A stretch of DNA of 64,000 nucleotides from Leeuwenhoekiella palythoae (lineage in GTDB: Bacteria; Bacteroidota; Bacteroidia; Flavobacteriales; Flavobacteriaceae): assembly GCF_900130045.1 (NCBI RefSeq), contig NZ_FQXT01000005.1:1-64000 (forward strand), written 5' to 3'. Position 1 is the stretch's first letter, and the number at the start of each line of letters is the position of its first letter. A model generated the notes under the pieces. That model had not been told where the DNA came from, made no database searches, and worked only from the letters and a program-made list of their open reading frames with translations. Shown here piece by piece: positions 1 through 8,455 of the stretch. A program made the translations under genes and the position numbers.

Positions 1-1553
1 GTAATTCCATCTTCTACTAAACCATCAGTGATCGGCAGCGTTCCGTTAGCATCTAAGTAATAGTTGAAGCTTCCATTTATCGTTGCTGTGGGAACGATAG
101 TAAGCAGCTCCGGAAGACAGATCGGAAGATCAAATCCTAAAACAGTGATATCGCCGGATTCCGGTAAGGGATTGACAGTCACCTCCACAGCCACGCGGCC
201 GGATTCTTCGGTACAACCCGCTAAAAAGGAGGCTACATAAAAAGTAGTATCTTCTGACAATGCCGCAGTGGTAAAGGTTTCACCGCTGGCTGTGGTTGCC
301 AGTAAATTACCGCCAACCTCGCTGTCATACCAGCGCAGTTCTGCTCCCGCACTCGCCGTAGTCGCCACTAAAGAAGCGCTCTCTCCCTCGCATACTTCAA
401 CATCTTCTGAAGCAGCATCGATAACGGGAATTCCGGGAGTGATCGCTACATCATATAAGTCTAATCTTTGAAAAACATTAACTCCTAATAAGGAGGTGTA
501 ACGTACCACAATGCGGTCTGCAGGTCCAGCGACGTCAAAAGGAACCTGCGCGACAGCACCGCCTTGCAAAAGACCCAAAAGATCAAGATTTAATAGGGAT
601 GAAAGACTCGAACTCGAGACTAATGTAGGACCATTGTAGGCCTCAAAGGTGATATTGTTAACCACTCCTAAAGCCAACAATGTTGGATCTACTCTTAAAC
701 TGATTTTAAAATCTTCAGTGGGCTGTGATGGGACACCAAAATAAACTATTTGCTCTATAGATGCAGCTACGTCCAACACCCCAAGACTCAATTCTGAGAA
801 AGAGTTGGGATCATTATCTATAGCATTTTCAGGATTATTGACTCCTGCTCCTCCCAGTTGCAATAGATCAAGACTAAGACCGTCTCCATCATAAGAGGTG
901 TAAAGTGGATCATTACACGTTAAAGCGCCAGAATTATAAAATGCGCCTCTCACATTTAATGTTCTCGTATTACCTAAACCTAGAAGCGAACCTATACTAT
1001 TAGTGATGCGTATACTGCTGTATGATTGATTTGGGGTCATAGCAATATACATCGCACCACTAACATCTGTTACCACACGCACTCGGGGAGAATCAAAGGT
1101 ATTAGGGTCAGAGGAGTCTGCGCTAAGCACCGTTGTTGTGCCCGATCTGGCTTCGACTGTAAATTCTTGATTTCCGATAAGGACTACCCCAAGAACATCT
1201 CCTAATAGATTACCCAGACCACCACCTAGCAGAACGCGAAGAAGTTCATCCTGAGTATCTATGCGTATGAAGGTTGTGGTATTTGCTGCTACCGGAGTAT
1301 CGTAGCCTATCTCAATAAAACTGTTATAAGCTCCTATACCTAATGCCAAGCCACTATTAGCTTCTAGCTCTGCAGTGGTATTTAGATCACCATCTACAGC
1401 AAAAGAACCGTTAACTACGTGATCTGTATCAATATCAACTAAGTTAGTTGCAAACGTCTGTGTTTGCCCTAAAGCATTTTGCCCTATACTGCATACAAGG
1501 AGCAGGCAAAAGATGGATTTGAAAATAAAATTTCGAAAAGTAAAGTTCACCAT
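1..1553 (-). CDS. Secreted surface protein with Ig-like domain, 3' end outside window
   Basis: An uninterrupted minus-strand frame runs from an ATG at 1553 to the left edge, about 517 codons with no stop, so the C-terminus is missing. It begins with a signal peptide whose hydrophobic core is followed by LGQTQ, a typical flavobacterial cleavage site. About 390 residues of beta-rich, glycine- and leucine-rich sequence follow. Then comes an Ig-like module (CEGESASL, then LRWYDSEVGGNLL and TTFYVAS) of the kind found before gliding-motility-type C-terminal secretion domains in Bacteroidetes giant surface proteins. A second such module seems to begin near the edge. An adhesin or type IX secreted role is inferred; the sorting domain would lie outside the window. 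Confidence 0.8.
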   Translation of the reverse strand, partial: MVNFTFRNFIFKSIFCLLLVCSIGQNALGQTQTFATNLVDIDTDHVVNGSFAVDGDLNTTAELEANSGLALGIGAYNSFIEIGYDTPVAANTTTFIRIDTQDELLRVLLGGGLGNLLGDVLGVVLIGNQEFTVEARSGTTTVLSADSSDPNTFDSPRVRVVTDVSGAMYIAMTPNQSYSSIRITNSIGSLLGLGNTRTLNVRGAFYNSGALTCNDPLYTSYDGDGLSLDLLQLGGAGVNNPENAIDNDPNSFSELSLGVLDVAASIEQIVYFGVPSQPTEDFKISLRVDPTLLALGVVNNITFEAYNGPTLVSSSSLSSLLNLDLLGLLQGGAVAQVPFDVAGPADRIVVRYTSLLGVNVFQRLDLYDVAITPGIPVIDAASEDVEVCEGESASLVATTASAGAELRWYDSEVGGNLLATTASGETFTTAALSEDTTFYVASFLAGCTEESGRVAVEVTVNPLPESGDITVLGFDLPICLPELLTIVPTATINGSFNYYLDANGTLPITDGLVEDGI

Positions 1554-2093
1554 AGTTACTTTGTTTTAAGGTTGAGAGGTTATTTTTAAAACGTTAAATC
1601 TGAGCAATAAAAGCCTAGACCAACAACCATATATAGTTGTCAGTCAAGATTTTAAAATGTAAATAGGGGTGAGAAAATTTTGACATAAGTATGGCTAAAA
1701 ACCCTCTTAAATGTCAAAATGAACGTCTACTCTGGAAAATTTGTAATGAGAGTATTAACTTTTGTTTATACTAAGCTAGACAAGGATTCTTTAAAAAACA
1801 CAAAAACGGGATAAAAAACACAACTTTATCGGTTTAGTTTGGGTGTTTTTTAATTTTTTACAAGTGTAATTTTATTTATCGTAGGAATGTGACTCGGAAA
1901 TATAAACGCATATTACTGTTTTATACAAGTAATTAGTTTTTACAACTACCACTATATCAGCATTTAATAGTCGTTCATCCTGAATCAAAGGAGTAAATCG
2001 ATTTATGTGAGAAGATTCAGAATTAAAAAAAACGATTTACTTCCATAGAAAAATAACTCGTAAGAATATTCTTAATAACTAAAACCGCATAAG
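1554..2093. other. Intergenic region with nested inverted repeats
   Basis: No credible gene is seen in this AT-rich stretch. It holds several symmetric elements: CTGAATC at 1980-1986 pairs with GATTCAG at 2014-2020; between them lies the perfect palindrome TAAATCGATTTA (1994-2005); GTAAATCG at 1993-2000 is repeated in inverse as CGATTTAC at 2033-2040; and TAAGAATATTCTTA (2061-2074) is a perfect palindrome just past the stop of the NADH dehydrogenase gene. The upstream part probably carries the promoter of the surface-protein gene, but no clear box was recognised. Confidence 0.4.
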
Positions 2094-3362
2094 CTATTTC
2101 CGCTTTGTGTTTGGTCTTATGATCAGTCTGAGATCTTGATTTTGGGTAAGGTATTCTGTAGACCAGTTGTAGAACGTACGCACTCTATTTCGATAATCAA
2201 TTAAAGCAAATAGGTGTACAAATAGCCATACAAACCATGCCACAAAGCCATTGAAGTGTAGTTTTGGTTTAGGCATATCGGCAACAGCTTTACTGCTCCC
2301 AATAATCGCCATAGATCCTTTATCAAGATAATTGAAGGGTTTGGGCGGTTTTCCTTTAGCCATTCGGTCCAGGTTTTTAGCTAATACTCTTCCTTGTTGC
2401 ATGGCTACTTGGGCAAGTTGCGGATGCCCTGTAGGAAAATCTGAGTCAGCAGTGCTTATTGAAGCATCACCAATAGCATAAATATCCTGTACATTTTCGA
2501 CCTTATTATAGGCATCCACTTTTAACCGGTTACCGCGTTCATAAGCTATATCTGGGATTCCTTTAAATCGAAAGCCGGTCACGCCCGTCGCCCAGATAAG
2601 GTTTTTGCTATAAATATGAGAACCATCTTTCATCATAACTTTTTCGCCATCAAAATCTACAACTCGCGTGTTAAGCAAAACTTCCACACCTGCTTTTTGT
2701 AGTTTTTTAAGCGTGTATTGCTGACTTTTCTCACTCATAGGCGAAAGCAGCTCTCCCCCACCGTTGATCAAATAAATTCGGCTTCCGGAACCTATGAGCT
2801 CAGGAAATTCTTTTCTTATAGTATGGTTACGCAACTCTGCAAAAACACCGGAAATTTCAACTCCGGTAGGACCGCCTCCCGCAACCACCATATTTAAATA
2901 GGGTAAACGTTGTGACTTATCATCTATACGCGTGGCTTCTTCAAGTCGCTGTAGTAAAAGATTACGCATTTCTAATGCGTCTTCAAGCGTCTTCATGGGA
3001 ATCGCATGCTTTTCAATCTGATCAAGTCCAAAATAATTGGTTTGCGTTCCCGTAGCCAATACCAAATAATCGTAGTGTAGCGTACCGTTATTCAAAATGA
3101 TCTGATGATTTTCAGGCTGAACTTCTAAAAATTCTCCCATTCTAAACCTAAAATTTGCCTGGCCTCTAAAAAGGTTTCTAAACGGAAAAGTAATACTCGA
3201 AGGATCAAGATATCCCGTGGATACTTGATACAACAAGGGCGGAAAGAAATTGTAATTATTTTTATCTACTAAGGTGACTTGGTAGTACGATACTTTACTT
3301 AGTTTTTTAGCAAGATTGATTCCGGCAAAGCCTCCCCCAATAATTACAATATGTTTACTCAT
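2094..3362 (-). CDS. ndh: Type II NADH:quinone oxidoreductase (NDH-2)
   Basis: A 422-residue single-subunit flavoprotein that oxidises NADH and reduces quinone at the inner membrane without pumping protons. The FAD Rossmann motif GGGFAG is at residues 9-14 and the NADH Rossmann motif AGGGPTGVE at 161-169. The flavin-binding YAIGDAS is at 295-301. The motif AQVAMQQG (317-324) matches the quinone-site AQxAxQxG signature that separates NDH-2 from other pyridine nucleotide oxidoreductases. A hydrophobic, Trp/Phe-rich segment at 370-389 is the expected C-terminal membrane anchor. The gene is divergent from fbp and appears monocistronic. Length and motifs fit the family well. Confidence 0.92.
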   Translation of the reverse strand: MSKHIVIIGGGFAGINLAKKLSKVSYYQVTLVDKNNYNFFPPLLYQVSTGYLDPSSITFPFRNLFRGQANFRFRMGEFLEVQPENHQIILNNGTLHYDYLVLATGTQTNYFGLDQIEKHAIPMKTLEDALEMRNLLLQRLEEATRIDDKSQRLPYLNMVVAGGGPTGVEISGVFAELRNHTIRKEFPELIGSGSRIYLINGGGELLSPMSEKSQQYTLKKLQKAGVEVLLNTRVVDFDGEKVMMKDGSHIYSKNLIWATGVTGFRFKGIPDIAYERGNRLKVDAYNKVENVQDIYAIGDASISTADSDFPTGHPQLAQVAMQQGRVLAKNLDRMAKGKPPKPFNYLDKGSMAIIGSSKAVADMPKPKLHFNGFVAWFVWLFVHLFALIDYRNRVRTFYNWSTEYLTQNQDLRLIIRPNTKRK

Positions 3363-3581
3363 AAATTCTAGTATTAAGCTCGAAATTAGCGGTTTTCTTG
3401 GAGTTAGCTTTGATTTTAAAACAATTTTAATGCTTTATTTACGGCGCTACTTAAAGCGTTATTTCTTACAAAAAACTTCCGCTAATAACTCTTAAATTAA
3501 AAGTATACTGAGGCTTTTAATCACAAAACTTTGCTTTAACTTTACTACGAATTCTTTGCCAAATAATCAATAAAAAGTCAA

Positions 3582-3595
3582 AGTAATCGATTGTA
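3582..3595. promoter_or_regulatory. Possible LacI-type operator upstream of fbp
   Basis: AGTAATCGATTGTA shares the AATCGATT core and flanks with the operators found at the GH28 (20635-20648) and GH105 (34990-35003) promoters. It lies 70 bases before the fbp start. No good -7 box adjoins it, unlike the other two, so this is a weaker call. If real, it would couple gluconeogenesis to uronate use. Confidence 0.35.
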
Positions 3596-3619
3596 AAAAA
3601 TGTATTTGATACATTTTTT
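3595..3619. repeat. Perfect 11-bp inverted repeat upstream of fbp
   Basis: AAAAAATGTAT, a 3-base centre TTG, then ATACATTTTTT form a perfect palindrome 46 bases before the fbp ATG. It could be an operator for a dimeric regulator or a weak stem in the 5' leader. It is too AT-rich to be a convincing terminator, and no plus-strand gene lies upstream to need one. Confidence 0.45.
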
Positions 3620-3665
3620 AATAAAAAAGTAATTTTATTACATAGACCAACCAGAACACACTTTT

Positions 3666-4673
3666 ATGGAAAGACACACCACGCTTGGCGAATTTATCGT
3701 TCAAAACCAAAAAGATTTCCCGTATGCTAAAGGCGAACTCACCTCGCTTCTGAGCGCTATTAGGCTCGCCGGAAAAATGGTAAATCAAGAAATCAACAAA
3801 GCCGGACTTGCAGAAATACGCGGAAAAGCCGGTCAAGAAAATGTACAAGGAGAATCCCAAGCAAAACTAGATGTACTCGCCAATGATATGTTTATCAGCA
3901 CACTACGTGATCGTGGCGATATTTGCGGTTTGGCCTCAGAAGAACTTGAAGATTTTGTAGTTTTTAATGAGGAGCAACATAAAAATGCCAATTATGTAGT
4001 GCTTATTGACCCGCTTGATGGTTCTTCAAATATTGATGTTGATATAACGGTAGGTACCATTTTTAGCATTTATCGCAGAATCAGCCCGGTGGGGACGCCT
4101 GTAACTTTAGAAGATTTTCTACAACCCGGTATCAATCAGGTTGCTGCGGGCTATCTCATCTACGGAACCTCAACAATGCTAGTGTATACCACAGGAAATG
4201 GTACTCACGGCTTTACTTTTGATCCCGGAATTGGATCTTTTTTTCTCTCTCATCCTAATATGAAATATCCGGAATCTGGTAGAATTTATTCGGTAAATGA
4301 AGGGAATTATGTGCACTTTCCGCAAGGAATTAAAAAGTTTATACGTTGGGCGCAAGAGCTTAAAGAAGAAGAAAACAGACCTTTTACTTCACGTTACATC
4401 GGTTCGCTGGTGGCTGATTTTCACAGAAACATGTTGCTAGGCGGAGTCTATTTATATCCTGAAGGAACTAAAGCTCCCAAGGGTAAGCTGCGTCTAAATT
4501 ACGAATGTAATCCTATGGCTTTTCTTACAGAACAAGCGGGAGGAAAAGCTTCTGACGGTTACGGTCGCATTATGGAACGTATTCCTAACGAACTGCACGA
4601 GCGCGCTCCTTTTTATTGCGGATGCACCACTGAAGTGGAAAAAATTGAATGGTTTTTACAACAGAAGGATTAA
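3666..4673 (+). CDS. fbp: Fructose-1,6-bisphosphatase, class 1
   Basis: A 335-residue class 1 fructose-1,6-bisphosphatase, the gluconeogenic enzyme that converts fructose-1,6-bisphosphate to fructose-6-phosphate. The metal-binding signature [12 protein letters not shown] starts at residue 115, and a metal-ligand glutamate lies in ASEE near 92. The sugar-phosphate region [15 protein letters not shown] and the [13 protein letters not shown] segment are intact. Length matches the bacterial family. It is a single gene ended by a strong hairpin. An operator-like site shared with the pectin promoters lies upstream, which would make sense because growth on uronates as sole carbon requires gluconeogenesis; that link is inference. 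Confidence 0.95.
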   Translation: MERHTTLGEFIVQNQKDFPYAKGELTSLLSAIRLAGKMVNQEINKAGLAEIRGKAGQENVQGESQAKLDVLANDMFISTLRDRGDICGLASEELEDFVVFNEEQHKNANYVVLIDPLDGSSNIDVDITVGTIFSIYRRISPVGTPVTLEDFLQPGINQVAAGYLIYGTSTMLVYTTGNGTHGFTFDPGIGSFFLSHPNMKYPESGRIYSVNEGNYVHFPQGIKKFIRWAQELKEEENRPFTSRYIGSLVADFHRNMLLGGVYLYPEGTKAPKGKLRLNYECNPMAFLTEQAGGKASDGYGRIMERIPNELHERAPFYCGCTTEVEKIEWFLQQKD

Positions 4674-4735
4674 ATGCGTTTCTCTGAATAGAAGTAAACC
4701 TTCTCAAAATATTATGCGCTTCAACAGCAACAAAA

Positions 4736-4767
4736 AAAAAATCCGGAAGACGGCTTCCGGATTTTTT
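4736..4767. terminator. Bidirectional terminator between fbp and modC
   Basis: ATCCGGAAG (4741-4749), loop ACGG, CTTCCGGAT (4754-4762), flanked by an A-run on the left and a T-run on the right. The stem extends through the A/T flanks. It works in both directions for the convergent fbp and mod transcripts and reaches the modC stop codon. Confidence 0.92.
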
Positions 4768-5644
4768 ATGCTTCTAATTTATAAAGTATAGGATTAAAGG
4801 CTTTTGAGACGACTATCACCTGATCGCCCAAAGCAAGCGCTTGGGCTTCGTGATGCTGTACTACTACTTTAACCACTTGCGTATGAATGCGCACACTCAC
4901 GACGCTGATGATCTCTTCCCTTTCAACCTTGACAACCACTCCCGGAAATTTGAATTTTCCGCTTAAATTTTGATTGGTAAAGACAGTATCGGGCGAGCCT
5001 ATTTTATTGATCCTTCCTTGTTCTAAACAAACCACCTTGTCAGCCAACTTGATAATTTCGCCTACCTCGTGAGATATTAAAATTGTGGTTAGATCGTAGC
5101 GCTCTTGAACGCGCTTTAAATATTCATGAAGTTTAAAACGTATGGTATTATCTAGCGCTGCAAAGGGCTCATCAAGCAATAATAGTTTTGGTTTTTGCAC
5201 CAAGGCCCGCGCTAGCGCCACACGCTGTTTTTGTCCGCCGCTTAGTGTTTCGGGTTTGCGGTGTTCCAGTTGCTGCAACTCCATCACCTCTAAAAGTTCG
5301 TCTATACTGTTAGTACCATCGTTTTTTCCTTTGGCAAAAATCAGATTCTCTAAGACCGTCATATGACCAAACAAGGCATAATCTTGAAAAACAAAACCTA
5401 TACTGCGCTCCTGAGGTTTTTTATTGATTTTTTTTGAACTGTCGTACCAGACTTCATTGTTTACAACGAGACTTCCACGATCTGGAGTCATCAATCCGCT
5501 GATCATTCTTAAAGTAGAAGTTTTCCCCGCGCCAGACGCTCCATAGATTGTGGTAAATTGACCAGCTTCTAAAGCCAGTTTCAGTTCAAGATCAAAACTA
5601 CCTGCTCCCCCATCTAATGTTTTAGTAAAATCAATCTCGATCAT
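4766..5644 (-). CDS. modC: Molybdate ABC transporter ATP-binding protein
   Basis: A 292-residue ABC ATPase. Walker A GASGAGKTS is at residues 35-43, the signature LSGGQKQR at 134-141 and Walker B LLLLDEP at 154-160. The C-terminal 65 residues form a TOBE/Mop-type domain typical of ModC and related oxyanion importers. It overlaps the modB permease gene by four bases, which points to translational coupling, and is the last gene of the operon. Tungstate or sulfate would be alternative substrates for the family, but the order modA, Mop protein, modB, modC favours molybdate. Confidence 0.9.
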   Translation of the reverse strand: MIEIDFTKTLDGGAGSFDLELKLALEAGQFTTIYGASGAGKTSTLRMISGLMTPDRGSLVVNNEVWYDSSKKINKKPQERSIGFVFQDYALFGHMTVLENLIFAKGKNDGTNSIDELLEVMELQQLEHRKPETLSGGQKQRVALARALVQKPKLLLLDEPFAALDNTIRFKLHEYLKRVQERYDLTTILISHEVGEIIKLADKVVCLEQGRINKIGSPDTVFTNQNLSGKFKFPGVVVKVEREEIISVVSVRIHTQVVKVVVQHHEAQALALGDQVIVVSKAFNPILYKLEA

Positions 5645-6312
5645 TTATAAAGACTTTTAAAATGATTTCCGTTCACGAGATACACGACAAGTAAAATGCA
5701 AAAAGTAATCGCAAAGAGAATAAAAGAATATAGATGAGCAGCATCGTAATTGAGAGCTTCGACCTCATCATAAATCGCGATAGATGCTACTTTTGTTTTC
5801 CCCGGAATATTGCCACCTATCATCAGCACTACTCCAAATTCACCCACGGTATGTGCAAAAGACAATACAATACCGGTAAGTAATGCGGGTTTGATCTGCG
5901 GAAGTTGCACCTTAAAAAACGTTTCCCAAGTGGACTTGCCCATCACATAAGCAGCCTCTGTTACTGATCGCGGAATGCTGCTCAAACCTGACTGTAGCGG
6001 GTGAACCATAAACGGCAAACTATAAAGTACAGACGCGACGGTCAAACCCGCAAACGAAAATACCAACTTAACACCCAGCCACTCGTTGAGCCAATTTCCG
6101 AAGAAATTATTAGGACTGAAAGCCATTAAAAAATAGAACCCCAAAACCGTGGGCGGTAATACCAGAGGCATACTCACCAGCGTCTCAATGACCGGTTTGA
6201 TCTTAGCTTTTGTTGTGCTTAACCACCGGGCCAAGGGTAATGCAACCACTAGCAAAATAAAAGTGGTAAGTACCGCTAGTTTAAACGTGAGGATAAGAGG
6301 TTCCCAATTCAT
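5641..6312 (-). CDS. modB: Molybdate ABC transporter permease
   Basis: A 223-residue inner-membrane permease with about five to six hydrophobic segments. It carries the ABC permease EAA-type loop around VTEAAYVMGKSTWETFFKVQLP and the conserved HTVGEFGVVLMIGGNIPG stretch that is characteristic of ModB. It overlaps modC by four bases and the upstream Mop-domain gene by four bases. It forms the membrane channel that receives molybdate from ModA and couples to ModC. Confidence 0.92.
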   Translation of the reverse strand: MNWEPLILTFKLAVLTTFILLVVALPLARWLSTTKAKIKPVIETLVSMPLVLPPTVLGFYFLMAFSPNNFFGNWLNEWLGVKLVFSFAGLTVASVLYSLPFMVHPLQSGLSSIPRSVTEAAYVMGKSTWETFFKVQLPQIKPALLTGIVLSFAHTVGEFGVVLMIGGNIPGKTKVASIAIYDEVEALNYDAAHLYSFILFAITFCILLVVYLVNGNHFKSLYK

Positions 6313-6713
6313 AAACCACGCAACATTACTTCGTTTAACTTGATCATCGCGATCACCTTCTTGCCTTCTTGCAGTTCTAAACGCGATGCAGAATCTGTGC
6401 TTATGATAGCTATGAGCACACCGGCATCTGACTGTAATTTGAGTTTAGTAAGTAACGCTCCTTTTTCTACGGAAACAATACTTGCAGGAATGCGGTTTTG
6501 CAAACTGATCTGCGGCACTTCTGCAGTGGCAATGATCACTTCGGTTTCTTTAAAAAGTACAGCAACCGAAGCTTCAGATTGAAGATAGGTCGCAGTTTCA
6601 GGCGTGTCGATCACGATGGCTTTTAGCTGAAGTTTAGGTGTAACTTCAACCAACACCAAACTAAGATTGCCATTAACTTGAATGGTTTTAATATTTCCGT
6701 TGAAACTATTCAC
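6309..6713 (-). CDS. Small Mop/TOBE-domain molybdate-binding protein
   Basis: A 134-residue cytosolic protein that appears to contain two tandem molbindin (Mop/TOBE-like) halves: residues 1-65 with NLSLVLVEVTPKLQLKAIV, and 70-134 with NRIPASIVSVEKGALLTKLKL. The NxIxGxVxxIexG-like pattern is relaxed in the first half. Such proteins bind molybdate oxyanions and store or sense them. It sits between modA and modB with four- to eight-base overlaps, so it belongs to the transport operon. It is not fused to an HTH domain, so it is not ModE. Exact function is inferred from context. Confidence 0.75.
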   Translation of the reverse strand: MNSFNGNIKTIQVNGNLSLVLVEVTPKLQLKAIVIDTPETATYLQSEASVAVLFKETEVIIATAEVPQISLQNRIPASIVSVEKGALLTKLKLQSDAGVLIAIISTDSASRLELQEGKKVIAMIKLNEVMLRGL

Positions 6714-7476
6714 CTACCGAATATCCAAAATCTTGAAGAATTTTCTGTGCTTCTTCGGTAAAAAGATAAGCATAAAATGCTTCTGCCTGTTGCTTTTTTG
6801 CTGCATCCTGTGAGATCCTCACAACCCCTTGCGCTATAGGTTTGTATAAGGAATCAGCTACCGGCGCCCAGAATCCTTTGGTTTTTAAAGAAGGTGCTTT
6901 TACTACCGAAAGTGCGGTAAATCCTATTTCGGCTGCGCCGGAAATAATAAACTGATTGGTTTGTGCAATACTTTCGCCATAGACCAACTTATCAGCCACA
7001 GCCTCCTCCAATTGCAATGTACTTAACGCAGCAACCGCTGCCTCTCCATAAGGCGCTGTCTTTGGATTGGCCAAAGCAATATGTTTGACCGCATTTGATT
7101 GAAGCGTCGCAAATTCAGGTTTGAGTTCGCTACGCAACGTCCAGATAACAAGTTTACCGTATGCGTAAATTCTAGGGGATGTTGCCGCAATACCAGCATC
7201 GTAAACCTCCTGCGGATATTTCATATTTGCCGCAACAAAAATATCGTAAGGTGCTCCCGCTTTAAGTTGTGCCGTTAATTTCCCCGAAGAACTGATCACC
7301 AATTCACAAGGCACCCCTGTATCTTTAGTAAAATCGTCTGCCAACCGCTGCATTGCAAATTGCATATTAGCAGCGGTGGCAATAGTAAGTTTAGGGTTAT
7401 CATTAACTTCTTTACAGGCTGTAAAAGCCGTCGTAAAAAGCAGTAGGGAAATGTAAATCCGTTGTAATTTGCGCAT
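6706..7476 (-). CDS. modA: Molybdate-binding lipoprotein of ABC transporter
   Basis: A 256-residue substrate-binding protein. A lipoprotein signal peptide ends at Cys21 (FTTAFTAC). Family landmarks are AAANMQFAMQRLADDF at the N-terminus, ISSSGKLTAQLKAGAPYDIFVAANMKYP, and the hinge-region LANPKTAPYGEAA. These match ModA proteins that bind molybdate through Ser and backbone contacts. It is the first gene of the transport set and overlaps the Mop-domain gene by eight bases. The small membrane protein and MarR genes lie immediately upstream on the same strand. Confidence 0.92.
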   Translation of the reverse strand: MRKLQRIYISLLLFTTAFTACKEVNDNPKLTIATAANMQFAMQRLADDFTKDTGVPCELVISSSGKLTAQLKAGAPYDIFVAANMKYPQEVYDAGIAATSPRIYAYGKLVIWTLRSELKPEFATLQSNAVKHIALANPKTAPYGEAAVAALSTLQLEEAVADKLVYGESIAQTNQFIISGAAEIGFTALSVVKAPSLKTKGFWAPVADSLYKPIAQGVVRISQDAAKKQQAEAFYAYLFTEEAQKILQDFGYSVGE

Positions 7477-7507
7477 ACCCGAAGGTACTACAATCGGTGC
7501 AACTGCA

Positions 7508-7786
7508 TCAATACCCCTGCGCTTTTCTTTTTCTTTTTCGGTCTTGATACCAATGCCTTTTAGCGCGGTAAATAGAGAGTAAGGCTATAATACTCCAGAT
7601 CACATTGGTAACTAAAGACGGAATGGCTTTATAATAAAAGCAATTGACCGCAATCAACATTCCTCCTACTAAGTTCATTAAAATACAATAGGTACTAAAA
7701 TCTTTGTTTTTTACTAGAGTAAGTGCATACGAGAGGACTACAAGAAAAGAGCCCGCCCATCCTGAAATATCGATGAGTAACTTCAT
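7508..7786 (-). CDS. Small CBU_0592-like membrane protein
   Basis: A 92-residue protein with about three hydrophobic segments (residues 5-22, 33-50, 58-75) and a basic C-terminal tail rich in Arg and Lys. The pattern WAGSFLVVLSYALTL, then NLVGGMLIAVNCFYYKAIPS and a VIWSIIALLSIYR helix resembles the small CBU_0592-type membrane family found next to transport genes. Function is unknown. It lies 31 bases upstream of modA and 22 bases after the MarR gene, so all may be cotranscribed. Assignment rests on the remembered family pattern. Confidence 0.65.
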   Translation of the reverse strand: MKLLIDISGWAGSFLVVLSYALTLVKNKDFSTYCILMNLVGGMLIAVNCFYYKAIPSLVTNVIWSIIALLSIYRAKRHWYQDRKRKRKAQGY

Positions 7787-7808
7787 AGCCTTTAAAATTT
7801 GGAACGTT

Positions 7809-8294
7809 CTATTCGTTTATAAGTAGTTTATCCATTCGGGTTTTAAAATCAGCTTCCGCCATACGGGCTTCAAGCTGTTCTAATTGTTCAAGCAATAGGG
7901 TATTGTGTTCAAGCATTTCTTCAAGCGCTTTATTACCGGCTTCCCAATAGGCTTCTAAAACAGGTAGTTCTTTTTTGGCTTTTTGTGATAAAACCAGGTT
8001 ATACCTGCGGTTATCTTTAGGATCCAGATTAGAATTGATGTAGCCGCGTTTTTTCATTTTATTTATAAGTTTTACGATCGCCGGATGCGAGAGCTGTAAG
8101 GCATCTGCAATTTCGGTTACCGTCATCGTTTCATTTTTCTGAAGAAGTAAAAAGATCATATGCCAATTGGGCTCTATCTCACTGTCGTGTTCTCTATAAA
8201 AATCCCGAGTTTGATACATAAAAGCATCACTCAATCTTTTTAATCTACCGGTTAAACCGGCGTAGCCCATTTCAATCAAAAAATCTTCACTCAT
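7809..8294 (-). CDS. MarR family transcriptional regulator
   Basis: A 161-residue winged-helix regulator. The HTH spans MTVTEIADALQLSHPAIVKLINKMKKRGYI (about residues 57-86), followed by the wing residues DPKDNRRYNLVLS and an antiparallel dimerisation helix at the C-terminus. It is the first gene of a tight minus-strand run that continues into the small membrane protein and the mod genes. A palindrome that abuts its -7 box suggests autoregulation. The ligand is unknown. Whether it controls the molybdate genes depends on readthrough across a 22-base gap. Confidence 0.88.
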   Translation of the reverse strand: MSEDFLIEMGYAGLTGRLKRLSDAFMYQTRDFYREHDSEIEPNWHMIFLLLQKNETMTVTEIADALQLSHPAIVKLINKMKKRGYINSNLDPKDNRRYNLVLSQKAKKELPVLEAYWEAGNKALEEMLEHNTLLLEQLEQLEARMAEADFKTRMDKLLINE

Positions 8295-8302
8295 TCTAAA
8301 TA

Positions 8303-8324
8303 TGTAACTGGTTACACAAATGTA
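8303..8324 (-). promoter_or_regulatory. MarR gene promoter box with overlapping palindromic operator
   Basis: On the minus strand a perfect TAnnTTTG box, TACATTTG (8324-8317), is followed directly by TGTAACCAGTTACA (8316-8303). The latter is a perfect palindrome with 6-base arms. It lies nine bases before the marR start codon. The placement over the transcription start is what an autorepressor would use. No clear -33 element was found. Confidence 0.65.
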
Positions 8325-8455
8325 TATTTTTCTTATAGTTCATTTATTAATTCAGCGTTAAATTTTTAAGTGATTTTTGGAGACTTTGTAAGAGCTATTT
8401 TACAGGAAAATCAGACCAAGTATTTTTTTCAATAACAATACCGCAAGCCTTTAAA

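Larger units (their letters stand above)
3363..3665. other. Divergent intergenic region between ndh and fbp
   Basis: No gene is seen. The region holds a LacI-operator-like site (3582-3595) and an adjacent perfect inverted repeat (3595-3619), both described separately, in front of fbp. A TAGCTTTG box on the plus strand at 3405-3412 fits the TAnnTTTG consensus but lacks a clear -33 partner and lies 250 bases from fbp, so it is not called as a promoter. Confidence 0.4.

Noticed and set aside
1993-2006. TAAATCGATTTA as a further LacI operator
   Set aside because: It lacks the outer CA/TG flanks of the consensus and lies between the end of ndh and an unrelated surface-protein gene, with no promoter box beside it.
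2061-2074. TAAGAATATTCTTA as the ndh terminator
   Set aside because: The palindrome is purely AT-rich save two G-C pairs and has no loop or T-run, so it would make a poor terminator hairpin.
3405-3412. TAGCTTTG as the fbp promoter
   Set aside because: The box fits the consensus but has no -33 partner at proper distance and would leave a leader of about 250 bases.
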